48,474 nt of DNA. It comes from Lichtheimia corymbifera B2541. Taxonomy: Eukaryota; Mucoromycota; Mucoromycetes; Mucorales; Lichtheimiaceae. Below the pieces are notes generated by a model. That model worked only from the letters and a program-made list of their open reading frames with translations. It was not told the origin of the DNA and did no database searches. Positions 1 to 10,929 of this stretch are shown one piece after another (position 1 is the stretch's first letter; each line of letters starts with the position of its first letter). The position numbers were made by a program, and so were the translations under genes. Location: the NCBI GenBank assembly GCA_000697475.1, contig JNEU01000704.1:1-48474 (forward strand), given 5' to 3'.

Positions 1-640
1 TCAAAATAAGAAGCAGCTTCCTGCTCATCTCCTCCACAATAACAGCAACAAGCGAAAACGCGGCACACAACAACAAACAAAATCAAACAAGCGTCTTGCA
101 TCATCTAAAACATCTCGCCGCTAATTTATTCCCCCATATAACAAACGCGCTCATGAACACTTTTATCGGCTTAACAGCCTGGGGGAGGGTGATGTCGTGT
201 CCATGAATAATCACGTGTACCCATCATCCAGACTCAGCTCGTGTATGGTTATATCGTAGGATACTATCCAATATTAGTTCCTGGTTCTTTCTCTAGAATA
301 AAACACTACACCGAGTATCACTTACTCCACCACCGCCTACTACTACACACAATCTACCATACACACCTCAGACGCCTTGAAACTATTTGGCCGACATTCC
401 AATCGGTAATTTGGAGGTTGCTGTAAAGCCACGATGGCCATCCTTTGGTGCTTGCGCATATGCTTGAAAGGGCGACTATAAACAAGGAAATTTTAATGAT
501 TGAAGCCAGTATGTAATGTAGCACACATTGCCATGAGGATCAGCCCCTTTGAACCTATGAATATTTTCCATCATCAACACGTTATTCACGCTTCAGTGGT
601 GTGTAGGTGGATTGCATATCTACTATTTATCTTGAGTCCT
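1..640. other. No gene recognised at left edge
   Basis: Only short open frames without ATG starts or paralogs are present. The segment is AT-rich with a CA/AAC-rich start (about 30-110). I see no homology to the partner-gene leader block or to the F-box genes. Confidence 0.4.
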
Positions 641-807
641 TTTGAATCCTTTTAGGCACACTTTTGGATCATCATCATATCCGTTTACATCGGTTTGTAC
701 CCATCAATGTGGTCCCATTAGACTTTGGGGCAATCCCCTTATGTGTCGCTTATATATCTACCTCATGGCTACCTTTTCTTGCATGTATGTTGAAATTGAA
801 AACCAAT

Positions 808-2962
808 TCATTGATTTATTAAGCCACCTTCAAAATCACTATTGATCATGGCAGCAAACTTTGGGGAGGGAGGAGAAACATATACATCCACGGAGCTAAC
901 ATAGCGATCAAAGCGTGTAAAACGTTTGTCGATGGTGATGTCCAGGCCTGGTCTTCCTTCCTTGATCAGCCGAATATAATCCATATTGCCTATCATGTCG
1001 CGGGTGACCCGAATGCATTCGAGCTGTGGTAACTGCTTTACCGATTCCCAGCAACCACGATAGTCAAACACGCCAAAACAGTGCCCGATTGACATTGCCA
1101 TATAGTTTAAATGTTTCAGGTGTCTCAACGAATCCATTGCATGCGTGGTTAGAGCGTTGGTACATTCCATTTCAAGGCAGAGTAAGTAAGGACATCCATT
1201 GACCACGGACTCAAAGAACGTTTGTATGCGCGAGGGACCGAGATTGGTAGGAAAGCGGATCGTCAAGCGTTGGAGCTGACCAAGACAAGTAATAGCATCC
1301 AGTATGTGGCCTACAGTATATCGCCAGATCGATGGAATTGGATCACGAGTTCACTTAGATGCGGGTGCTGAGCAAGTCGACGCAGATAATGTACGATGGG
1401 TGTGGTGTCGAATGGTTCAAATTGTGAATCTTGATAAAACGTCAGCTTTTGCAAATTCGGTGGTATGGTATCAAGCACTGCTGGCGAAACGGTGATTGTA
1501 AACACTTCCATCTTCAATTCTTGTAGCATGGGTGCGTTGCGTGGTATCCACCATCCAGATGTACCCAGAGTCAATATCTTTAGCTGAGGGTAGGGAATGT
1601 CGTAAGTCACATTGTCGTTGCGAGGAGAATCGATATCCCATCTCATGCGTTGAATGGACGTATGGTGCTGGTGTAAAAAAGTGCTGATATTCGGACATGG
1701 TGCTTCACCCTGAGATTCGTCCACAATTGAAAAATCCATAATACCAGGTTCTTTGAAACCATCCACTTGGATCCAGTAACTAAACTCCATGCCCGATTCA
1801 TCGACGGCGACATCAACAGTATCCATCCGAGGGTAATAGGTTAACACAATAAGTGCTGATTCGGCATATTGCCATCGATGAAGATCAAGTCGCTTAAGGG
1901 ATGGAAATCATTGAGAGATGGCTATAACTCCACCGCCGGTAATGTCCTCGTTTGTATGGATAAGAAATAACCTCTCCAACTTTGGCCACGTCCTCATTGG
2001 TAACGAGTGGATATCGAAATGATGCACATTGAGCAAGAAAAGCGAAACCAGATTGGGGCACGCCATCACGATTTCAGATACGCCTAGCCGAGGCCCAAAG
2101 CCGAAATCGGCATGCAAAAGCGTCAAGGTGTGGCCGATGGAATTCAATGAAGATAAAAGCGGACCTCGGTTATGATTCTGATTCCCCAAGCCTTAGATAA
2201 GAGGATGAGTAATTGAACCGAGCATAGAAACAGCCATCACTTACATATAATGCATAATTTGCGTAAGGAGGAAAAATCGTGATTCTGCAGTAAATCCGAT
2301 ACTGCTGTTCCTTCTGTGTCCCATGTAATTTCCAATTGCTTTATATGATGAGCAAACGTGGCAATTTCGGATTCCTTTGGATTGTGTTGCATCTCGCAGC
2401 ATAGAGTAAAGAAATTCAATCCGCCAAAGCATTGAATGATACGATCACGCCATAGATTGGAGACATACAAATAGGGAGACGGCGTGATTGAATGTAAAAC
2501 CCTATCAACATCCATAACCATGGGAATGAGAGCTGTAAATACAATGTCGACTGGAAGTTGGCTGACAAAGTCGATGCGTTTATGTTGGCGCTCACGAGCA
2601 TCCATCATCATTTGTTGTAGCGTTGCATAATGTGGATCCTTGCTATCAGCAACATCGAGTCCTTTGCTGCATACATCAATGACATGACTCTGTCGTCCTT
2701 GTTCACTGTAAACTTCAGCAGCACGTATATATCCAAGCGGTGAAAAAGTCGAGAGTTCCTGCATAACGTTGGCATTGCGAAGAGCAGAATCAAAGCTGGC
2801 ACTCTTTCTCAATGCCATGGCGCGTAGATTCAGAGCTGACAAGATCGATTGAAGGGCTTTATGGAGTTGAATCATTGAATCGTAAACAAGCTGTGCATTC
2901 TCTTCAGAGGAAGCTTTGAGCGTTGGTTGCTGCCAGAGGTCGCCTAAAGTAGCATGTGCCAT
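808..2962 (-). pseudogene. TPR-F-box-LRR gene A1, two lesions
   Basis: The family function is the substrate-receptor subunit of an SCF ubiquitin ligase: the F-box binds Skp1, and TPR and LRR bind partners or substrates. The architecture resembles Dia2/Pof3. Start is the ATG at 2962 (MAHATLGDLW); the open frame extends upstream only with non-ATG codons, and all A paralogs start MAH or MTQ here. Exon 1 is 2245-2962, intron 2192-2244 (53 nt, GTAAGTGA), exon 2 is 808-2191. TPRs lie at about residues 44-111 and the F-box (RIDFVSQLPVDIV) at about 130-180; the rest is irregular LRR. Against the paralogs, codon 1908-1910 is TGA where they have Arg (AISQ*FPSLKRL, same frame on both sides). A 2-nt AT duplication at about 1317-1322 shifts the frame between RSGD and TVGHILDAI. 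Both lesions fall in the LRR region, so this is a pseudogene or a truncated TPR-F-box product. The C-terminus is about 25 residues longer than in A2. Confidence 0.85.
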
Positions 2963-3240
2963 TGTGGGTTGACTCGCCGTGATACAAGGAAAAGAAGCCA
3001 GCTGAAACACGTTCACCCCGACATAAATTTTATTGCGCAGGCGCTCTCAGTCGACAACATTGCTTTATTTACCCCCTTTATTCCAAACACGGCCACAACA
3101 ACAACTCCTTTTTATTCTTGACCACCCTCTCTAAACGCTCTACTTTTACTCATTGACGACAATCCACGTTCACCCATCTGCCAACACAACTGATCTCAGC
3201 CAGCATCGTCTCCTGGGTTACGCGTCATCTCTTTGCTTCG
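2963..3240. promoter_or_regulatory. Shared head-to-head promoter, pair 1
   Basis: The F-box gene A1 starts leftward at 2962 and the partner transcript runs rightward. An AT element (ATAAATTTTAT, 3023-3033) lies 60-70 bp before the F-box ATG, and equivalents sit at 6777-6792, 11828-11845, 17925-17940 and 41637-41652. Rightward of it is the conserved leader block (about 3100-3235: ACAACTCCTTTT, then CTACTTTTACTC, then CGTCTCCTGGGTTACGCG) that recurs at all seven partner genes. The element order is seen directly; promoter activity is inferred from position. Confidence 0.55.
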
Positions 3241-4090
3241 CTTGTTCTTGTTTCAGTTTCCTCTTATACACAACCTGCACAACGTCCTCCCACTTCACAA
3301 TGAGCCCTCCAGTGAACAACAATCGTGAACAGCATTCCCCCCATCTATACTTGCTCAAGATCCTGGTGCTGATCGTGGCCGTCTTTACTAGCTGAAAAGA
3401 AGCAAGCAAGGCGATATATACGTGCTGGCAGCAACCCATGGCTTTACACATATTGACATAGCAGCATCTTGGCATGGATATAGGCAATGGTACGTGTACG
3501 ATAAGGGCAGGAAATGTGGGTATGGTCCATACACTGATTGCTTGCTTCAAGTTGCTCATCATCTCAGGCATATATTCAAGGAGGCCAAGCCATATATTAC
3601 TTTTTGTATGGGGATGATCAGTCTGCAATTATCAAGGAAGAGTTGGAAGCTATACAACACCTTTATCCAAGCAGGCCCTGGAATGTCCCTGTGCCAGCTG
3701 CTTTTCACCCTTGCATCCTTTTCGGTTGGGACATTTTCGTATTGGTGTCATTGTCTTGGTGCTGCTGGTATCCTCGAAGGTCAAGCAATTTCTCCGTTGA
3801 TGATGGTCATTGGGATAAATGCGGTATGTATGGATGATGGACGTCTTGGATATACTTGTTGACGACGGATCATCTTTTGTATGTTGATACACGCAAGCTG
3901 GGGATCTATACTTGTGGGATAATGTCAGGATCGATAATGGTAGGACACGTGGAGTGATGAGCCTTGTGGATGGTGGGTGATTTCATACATCTAGCTGTAG
4001 TTGGGTAGTTTTTTGGTCAATGAAAATAAAAATCGTCATCGTTTCATCGTAGAAGGATATAGAAGGGTTACTGGTCATAGTATGTAGATG
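3100..4090 (+). pseudogene. Head-to-head partner gene, copy A
   Basis: This is a member of the unrecognised partner family. A short first ORF (ATG at 3300) encodes MSPPVNNNREQ and then a hydrophobic stretch, LLKILVLIVAVFT, ending in TAG CTGA at about 3393. After the aligned acceptor ACATAG (ends 3461), the exon frame reads WHGYRQWYVYDKGRKCGYGPY, then CLLQVAHHL and a hydrophobic segment (LLFTLASFSVGTF) followed by GAAGILEGQ to about 3862. The tail region at 3830-4030 aligns with the LDEAGMD-type exon of the other copies but has stops, and an AATAAA-like signal sits at about 4024. The splice donor seen in copies at 12.2, 38.3 and 42.0 kb is not visible here, so the copy may be decayed. Function is unknown; membrane association is inferred from hydrophobicity only. 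Confidence 0.5.
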
Positions 4091-4680
4091 GTGGCCTTGG
4101 TCTGATAATAAAGATTCAGCACGCATTTATCATCAGCCCCTATTATTTCGACTACTGTGAGATTTAAAAGAACTTGATGCCATCGCTCTATCATCATCCC
4201 AATACCTCAGGCACAAGGACCTATTCCCCCTAAAGCATATAAGCAAGGTGAAGTGGATATACCATCCACGGTACCAGACCTGATTTATTACAGACTTGAG
4301 ATCAATGTAATCCAAAGGATGGTTGAACGAGCGCGATAGCAGGATGCAATTACCTAGTGTATAAATGAAACCAAATCATACATCATGCATAAACAAGCCG
4401 CTATAAGTCGCTCCAATATTGGCACTGATGAGTCACCGACCTTGATGATGCATGTGATGATCATCACATGTAGTGTTACATGCACCGTCAAACTAGGAAA
4501 TTGGCTATCCAACCGCCTCAATCATCAGTGAATGTAGTTAAATGTGGCCTTTAGCATGTTTTATTAAAGATATAGCGATGCCTAAATAGGGATGGGTACA
4601 TACGTACAATATTGCTGAGAGATCTTTATTGCAACATTTGATGACAATAAGGGGAGGGTGCTCTACATTTATAAGATAGG
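4091..4680. other. Intergenic, no gene seen
   Basis: This is the tail-to-tail gap between partner copy A and F-box gene A2. A short ORF at 4133-4315 has no paralog and no support. An inverted GATGATCATCACATG-type palindrome lies at about 4446-4470. Confidence 0.4.
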
Positions 4681-6718
4681 TCAAGGTGGGTTCTCAAGTC
4701 CTTCCACATTAACTTTCATGTCAGGTCTTTGCTGCTTGATAGACATGATTGCATGTTTGGCTAAATAGGCAGGGTATATCGTGACACACACCAGCTGAGG
4801 AAATGTTTTAATCGCCTCCCAAAGGCCGTGCTTGAATTCCAATTTATAGAGGGGGAAAGCCAGTTCCTGTAGATGTTCAAGTCCTTTCAACGCATTGATG
4901 GAGTGGGTTGATGGTGCATTTTGGCATTGAATGCGCAGGGAGGATAAACGAGGACATCCGTTGACAAGCGCAATAAAGAATTTTTCCATTTGAATATCAT
5001 CCCACGTCATCGTAAAAGTCATCGTTAGGCGTTCAAGACGGTGATGTCGGCAAATAGCATCAAGTACACCGGCAATTGCGCGGTCACGGCTGTTACAACG
5101 CAACCCAATTTCTGTAAGCTGGGGATGTTCAGCAAGGCGATCGAGATAGCGTATGATGGATGGTCTGTCGTCAGGGAGATATGAAGCTCTGAGATCCAAG
5201 TCTACCTTTTTCAAGCGTGGCGGTATTGCGTCAAGTACTTGAGGATATATGTTGATGATACTTTTCTCCAGCATGATCTCTTCTAGCATAGGTGCATTGC
5301 GTGGTATTTCCCATCCAGCCAAATGGAGGCCAAGCTTCTTGAGACGAGGGTACTGAAGATGCTCAATGTTCTCAGTATCTTGCCTAGTATCGATATCACA
5401 TTCAAGATATTCAAGCGTGCTGTGGTATCGCTTTATAATCGAGCTGGTATCCTTGAAAGGCTGCTGCTTCCCAAGCGTATCTTCCCTCCTTCCGGTAAGC
5501 TTGGTGATTCCAGGTGTTTGATTGCTGTTTCCCTCATCCGAGTAGGTAAGTATAAGGCCGTAACAATGCGTGTAAACGTCAAGGCTTTTCAGCGATGGAC
5601 AATAATCCGGCACAATAAATGCTGATGACGCGTCGGTGCATGGTCCAAGCTTAAGGGACTTTAGTGATGGGAAACGCTTCCAAATCCCGATTATCTGATC
5701 GCAGGTGATAGGCGTTCGTGTCAATGTAAGGGATAAGGTCGTCAATGCGGGCCATGTCGTTCGAGATAGCATGCTAAGGTTGGCATCCATGGCAAAACGT
5801 ATGTCGACGGAGATGAGATTTGGACAGGTGAGGATGATCTTGGATAGGTGCAGTAAGGGTCCATATTCTAACCCAATCTTGAACTTGATCAAAGTGTTCC
5901 TGATGGATCTCAAGGATGCGAGAAAGTGATCACCTTGATCGCTCCTGAAAACTTTTTATAAAATGAACAGTGAATAAATGAGGTTACGCAAAGAAAAAGT
6001 GCAACTTACAATCGATGGACAACTGCTCTAGCGAACAAAAGTTCTTCTCCATCAGCAAATCACCAAGCCATGTGCCGTGGGAATAATTGCGAACGGCTAG
6101 TGTCTTGACATGTGGTGCAAATAGAGCTGCTTGGGCAATTTGGTGGTTGTCGTGCTCGTTCTTGATCTTAATCCGCAGTCCGTTGAAGCATTGAATAATA
6201 CGATTCCTCCAGAGGTTGGATACATATAAAAATGGGCAAAGATGGTGTGTGTCCAACCAGTTATTTTCCATAAACATGGGAATGAGCGTGGTGGTAACAA
6301 TGGCAATCGGTAGTTGCCTGATAAAGTCAATGCGTGTGCTCTGGCGTTGCTCAGCATCTATTTTGGCTCGTTGCAGCGTATCATAGTGCGTATCCATGGT
6401 ATCCACAACATTCAGTGTTTTTTTGCATATATCGATCACTTGACGCTGTTTTCCCTGCTGGCTGTAAATGTTGGCTTCTCGTATATAACCAAGCGCTGAA
6501 AAAGGCGAGAGTTGCTGTATGGCCTGCGCATCCCGAAGAGCAGATTCAAAGTTGGCCAGTTTTGTCAATGCAATGGCGCGTCGATCTAACGCTGCCAGGA
6601 GCGATTCATACGATTCTTGCACCTGAGCGGTTGAATCGTAAACAAGCTGTGAATACTTCTCAGTGGTGGCTGTGAGAATAGGTGGGCTGCATAAATCGTT
6701 CCAAATAGAGTGGGCCAT
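4681..6718 (-). CDS. TPR-F-box-LRR protein A2 (intact)
   Basis: Predicted 659-residue SCF receptor-type protein and the best-preserved A-subfamily gene here. Exon 1 is 6010-6718, intron 5952-6009 (58 nt, GTAAGTTG...AAAAAG), exon 2 is 4681-5951; the lengths sum to 1980 nt. The acceptor was chosen because it restores the paralogous junction SID / FFRSDQGDHFLASL. Start is ATG 6718 (MAHSIWNDL), since the frame extends upstream only with non-ATG codons. Two TPR-like repeats occupy about residues 44-111 (DRRAIALTKLANFESALRDA, then ALGYIREANIYSQQGK). The F-box is at about 129-180 (RIDFIRQLPIAIV, LWRNRIIQCF) and roughly fifteen degenerate LRR-like units run to the end (CPNLISVDI, FPSLKSLKL, CPRLSSLRI). 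It lies head-to-head with partner copy B. Skp1 binding and the ubiquitin role are family knowledge; the substrate is unknown. Confidence 0.88.
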
Positions 6719-6984
6719 TTGTGTGTGTGGGAGGCTGTGGAACAAAGAACGAGGTAAACGCCGTCCCGCCCCAAAACAGAAAATTTACAAGCTGACTGTG
6801 TCCAGGCAACGGCTGCTGCTTTATTCCCTTTTACTTCAACAAACACTCCTTTTGTACCAGTCGACCCTTTTTAAAGCTTTACTTTTATGCCTTATCTACA
6901 TTCGTGGTTGTCCATCTCCTCATCGGGATCGGCTGTGAGCTAACGATCGTCCCCTGGTTAAAGCGCCATCGTTACGACAACGGT
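6719..6984. promoter_or_regulatory. Shared head-to-head promoter, pair 2
   Basis: The AT element AAAATTTACAAG at 6780-6790 and a CTGCTGCTTTATT segment (about 6810-6825) lie upstream of A2 on the minus strand. On the plus strand the partner leader block runs about 6838-6970 (AACACTCCTTTTG, AAAGCTTTACTTTTATG, CGTCCCCTGGTTAAAGCGCCATC). The layout is the same as at 2963-3240. Confidence 0.5.
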
Positions 6985-7930
6985 TGCTGGAGTGTTACTT
7001 TTTACTTGCGTTCCAACCTCCTTTTACGCAACCGACACGTCTTTTGCCTTTAACAATGGCGCCTCTACCGAGATGCAATTGTCAACAACGGTCATCTCTA
7101 CATCTTGCTCAAGATCCTGCTATTGAGGATGCTTATCTTGAGTGCGCCAACAGTACACAACCAGGCTACAGGACATTATGATGCTGCCAACGATTCATGG
7201 GCTCCTACGAATATCTATGGATACAGTCTGGAATGTCTACCAGCAGTGGTATGTATAGTATAATGGGGACAATGTTGGCAGGATTAAGAAAAGGATCATA
7301 TGTTACAACTTACTCATAATCATCATCGTCACTAGGGTCGTCATCAGCATCATCATCATCATCATCTTTGTTACCAGGATCATCATCATCATCACCAGCA
7401 TCATCACCAGCATCATCATAATCAGCAGCATCCTCATCCTCCTCAACATCAGCATCATTGTCATCATCAAGAGTATCATCATCGTCGTCTTAGACAGGTA
7501 TTTATTGGGTATGGGCATCTCAGGACACATGTCACTACGGGGGGTATACAGCTTTGACTGAAGTCTTTTTTTTTCCATGATGTAGTTTCAACATCTATAC
7601 ACCTTGTCCTTTGATTATCGTTTGCGACCGAGTTGGATGGTGCGTTATATGCAGTATACAGTATCCGGTGCTGGATGATATGACAATACGGTGTTTCTTT
7701 GTGGTTGATCAGGTAGGTTTGGATGATGGATGGGTCTTTTGGATATCCTGGTTGAAGGATCGGCTTTTTTTGGCTGTATATTTACGCAACTATTACAGGT
7801 TGGATGAAAGTGAAATGGATAGGGTACATAAGGAGGCCGTGGATTCCGAATTTGGTGGATGGTGATCGAGGATTGGGCTTTCACTAGTTGTATTAGCATA
7901 GCCATGTCGTTTACCACAATAAACATGAGC
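6838..7930 (+). pseudogene. Head-to-head partner gene, copy B
   Basis: Aligned with the other partner copies. A first-exon ORF starts at ATG 7056 (APLPRCNCQQRSSLHLAQ). The WYV exon at about 7210-7290 reads QQWYV then a stop, then YNGDNVGRIKKR, so the core motif is broken by TAG. The CAT-rich site is hugely expanded (7313-7500). The tail exon is open at 7611-7865 and contains VGLDDGWVFWISWLKDRLFLAVYLRNYYRLDESEMDRV when read in two adjacent pieces, matching the 16.4- and 42.5-kb copies. The leader is followed by no F-box on this side; A2 is the leftward partner. Probably a decaying gene; function unknown. Confidence 0.5.
7313..7500. repeat. CAT/ATG trinucleotide tract
   Basis: About 190 bp of imperfect (CAT)n with CAC/CAG/CCT interruptions. 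In the plus frame it reads His/Gln-rich. On the minus strand one frame gives about 60 almost purely acidic residues (Asp/Glu, with Ala, Gly and Pro interspersed) ending in DDDYE-stop. The tract lies exactly where other partner copies carry only three to six CAT units (3560, 28275, 38450, 42170). Confidence 0.8.
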
Positions 7931-8248
7931 AGTATCAAATTTAAAGAGATACCAGGATCATTTGGTGGTAGTCATGCTGCATTCTTTTGGTTCGTATGTT
8001 TGGTCATTTTCTGTCATGGTTTTGGTGTAAAGATACAGAATAAAGGCCAGGGTGTAGATCCTTTTTTACCGGCAGGTGCCTTTCATCCTACGCCCTTCCA
8101 CGATGTCATCAGCAAACGTTTACCACCCATGAGTTTAGTTCACACACTTTGGGATGATCCATTATGCCATGAGGTCAACTTGGCTTATTCTTTTTATCAT
8201 CATGTACGACAACCATTCAGTAAACCCAAAACGCATGCTCCATGGTGA
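7904..8248 (+). CDS. Hypothetical ORF, unsupported
   Basis: ATG-initiated open frame of about 114 residues with an early hydrophobic stretch (AAFFWFVCLVIFCHGFGV). It has no paralog in the window and no recognisable domain. It sits between the partner B tail and the 3' end of F-box gene B1. It could be the 3' part of partner B or chance. Confidence 0.2.
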   Translation: MSFTTINMSSIKFKEIPGSFGGSHAAFFWFVCLVIFCHGFGVKIQNKGQGVDPFLPAGAFHPTPFHDVISKRLPPMSLVHTLWDDPLCHEVNLAYSFYHHVRQPFSKPKTHAPW

Positions 8249-8389
8249 ATATGCTTGGATTATTAATGGACTCCTACGATGTTTATTTCATTTATCAAAA
8301 GTGATCCCTTTTTCCGTTCCTTCACTACCGATTCCATTATTAAGCTATTGACTCAGGTTACAAGGATGATAAAAGACAACACAACACCT

Positions 8390-10809
8390 TCATTTATTAT
8401 ATCCACTTTGGAGTGCAGCATTTCTAGCTCTTCTAGTGCATACACATTGGAAAGCGCCAGTCTTGAGGATCTCCATATAGGCTGGATTGATTGTGTCAAG
8501 CATGAGATGCAATACATGAAGCCGGTGAAACAGGTGAACAAAGGATGACAACATCGATACATCTCCACGCAATTGAGTGCCATTGAGAACCAGTGTTATG
8601 AGAGTGTTGTGGTGAGACAATACCATGAGACGGTCACAGTCAATAGGCGAATCATAAAAGTGCACAGCAAGGTGTTCCAGACTACGGCATTGGGAGGCGA
8701 TATGAGCGAGAAATGGTGCTATTACGGCATCCATCACAACATGCGGCTCATGGCAACGTAGCTCAAGGTGTGTCAATTGTGTTAATTGCGCAATCAAAAA
8801 GATCCACGGTTCCGATCGTGCGTGTTTCCGCATGGTGATGCTAATTTCCTTTAGGTTTGAATACTGTCCCAATTCCAGGTGGTGAGTGATAAACCGATCT
8901 TCAATTTCTTGAGGTTGATGATCATCAGCTTCCAATCCAATCCTTTTAAATGCTGATGTTTCAGGCTCAGGTGCATCATAAGCACCATTTACAGTTTCCA
9001 CTGATTCAAGTCGAGGCGCATGCTGTATCATCCACACGACCCAGGAGTTAGAGTGTCCATTGAAAAATGTGCCGTAACGTAGATGCCGTAATTGTCGGAA
9101 TGTCACTTTTTGAATAACGTCTGGTCGCTGTAAAAGCCTTAATGTGAAGCAATGGAATCCGTGGTCGATGTCAATGGTCTCCAGGGTGTCAGCGTGCTGC
9201 ACCATGTATCGCTCCAAGTCACTTCCTTTGATGGTTGCTAGGTGTCTACGACCTGATACCATGAACATCCGTAACCCTGTGGTAGAATCTGCAGTATCCA
9301 ACATATTGGGTGGATAAGATGGTGTGTTGCTTGTCAGGAAAACGTGCGTCAGCGATGGACATGATTGGGGGATCACTCGCAAGATGCCTGAGGCTGGCGC
9401 AGGTGTTATTCGTAGGGCTCGTAATTGAGGAAAGGATTCCAAAAGTGCCCACATGCTCATAGAGTCCATTCCTGCCCTGGTATTGATGAGCTCCAACTTT
9501 TTGAGCTTTGGGTACTTTTTTGACACAAACTGGGCATAGAACAAGCCGTGTGAAATAGACAAGGATACAAGGTGGGGACATGCATCGAAGATATCGTATA
9601 TCCGATAGCCCATAGTGAGGTCCGGTTCAAGACTAGGCGCGTAATCAATCGTGATATCTGTCAATGAGGAACTCCATGCATGTAAAACAAGCAACAGCTG
9701 AGCAAAGGGTGATAGCAAAATCTCTATCAAAATATATAAGTCGTTTGTATATTGCAGCTCGATTCCCATCCCCTTTTTCCTTACCATGGATATAAAGTAC
9801 CTTTGACGTATGAGATACTGTATGTTGAGGTGCTGCTGCTTTATTAGGCCGTTTCAATATAGTGAGCGACTTGATAAAAGGTGCCTGTCGTATTTCAAGT
9901 ACCAATACATCCAAGATCCATCACCCAGTACAAGATGACAAGCCAATGTATCACAGCGACCACACTTATCCCACAAGAGGACACCACATGTAACATTCAC
10001 ACACATACACTCAAAATTCATCACACAACGAGCTCAATCAACTCTATCCATCATCTTGTGTTTCCCCAACATCCCTATATGTATATTCATTCCTCATATA
10101 GCATCATCACACAAGTATCATAGAAACGTATATAAGACATGTTGTAGTTATAGCTGGTAACAGCAGTTGAATACAGTATATTGATTCTCAACGTATTCAT
10201 CTTCTTTTATCATTTGAAATATCTCAGTGCCAAATGCTGTAGTTGATGCTGCCATCGAGTGGATAAAGGCTCCCTCCCAATCATCAAACACGCGCCACTT
10301 GCAATTGCTATCCTCTCTTGCCAGGAACGACATACATCCAGATATCCACCATCCTCAAGCGTGATTATGTTGTCGCACAGTATCCTCGGCATGATATACT
10401 CCATCACCACATCCAATGGCAACTGGCTTATAAAGTCGACGCGCTTGTTCAACTTGTCGCATGAGACCGATTTTGCTGCCAAGAGTTGTTTATAATGTGT
10501 ATCTGATTGTGGAACATGCTGCAGTGCTTCATCATAGATACGAATAGCTGCCGTATGGTCACCACGATAAGAAAAGATCCTCCCTGCATGGAGATAGCCA
10601 AGCGGTGAAGTAGGCGAAATACCCATCATAGTCGTCGCGTCGCTCATGGCGTCGTCAAGCTGTCCGCAATCTTCAAGTAACGATGCTCTCGCGTCAAGTG
10701 CTGACACAAGCTTTTGAATGCAATCGTGTACATGGGTTGTCAAATGGTCGAGGTGCTCATTTCGTTTCGGGTCATTGATCGTAATGGGGGCACGAGAAGA
10801 AGTCAGCAT
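8390..10809 (-). pseudogene. TPR-F-box-LRR gene B1, interrupted
   Basis: Subfamily B. Start is ATG 10809 (MLTSSRAPITINDP), the same start context as the 36502 paralog. The first block, 10245-10809, carries a TPR-like region (SALDARASLLEDCGQLDDAM, TSPLGYLHAGRIFSYRGDHTAA; about residues 38-105) and the F-box (RVDFISQLPLDVV, about 131-180). A middle block at 9785-9895 reads APFIKSLTILKRP ... KVLYIHG and matches APYIKSLIVSNL ... NLHITG of gene B3. Intron 9724-9784 (61 nt) sits at the same position and phase as in B3. The last block, 8390-9723, is 444 residues of LRR, open to the stop. Between the first and middle blocks lie about 300 bp with no counterpart in B2 or B3 and with in-frame stops. Either this is an insertion that breaks the gene or an unusual extra intron whose donor I cannot identify. 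Confidence 0.72.
9905..10210. other. Extra segment inside F-box gene B1
   Basis: About 300 bp, CA-rich on the plus strand (ACACACATACACTC, ATCATCACACAAG). It separates two gene blocks that are contiguous in B2 and B3. No terminal repeats or target duplications were recognised. It could be a retained intron-like insertion or a small mobile element. Confidence 0.45.
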
Positions 10810-10884
10810 GTCAAGGTTGGTTGCTATGACGGAAGGGAAAAGCAAGGCTTATGCAGCCTCCACATGGAAACCAGCGCGTTGTGT

Positions 10885-10925
10885 ATGTACCACACGATTT
10901 GATTGGCCAATCACAATGCCCATCC
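10885..10925 (-). promoter_or_regulatory. CCAAT-type promoter motif of subfamily B
   Basis: ACACGATTTGATTGGCCAAT with flanking CACAATGCCC, about 80-115 bp upstream of the B1 ATG. The same string, with substitutions, lies at the same distance upstream of B2 (36577-36612) and B3 (47541-47575). It contains the palindrome GATTGGCCAATC, so a CCAAT box on both strands. CCAAT-binding HAP complex use is general knowledge of fungi; the function here is inferred from conservation among the three genes. Confidence 0.5.
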
Positions 10926-10929
10926 GATA

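Noticed and set aside
1304..1495. Plus-strand ORF opposite gene A1
   Set aside because: Antisense shadow of the LRR coding sequence.
3153..3395. 80-codon plus-strand ORF from 3153 as a separate gene
   Set aside because: It starts at an ATG-less position and runs through the conserved leader. Only the part after ATG 3300 aligns with other copies.
7303..7578. Met-rich minus-strand ORF (MMMLMTT...)
   Set aside because: Reading of the CAT microsatellite in a third frame; no support as a protein.
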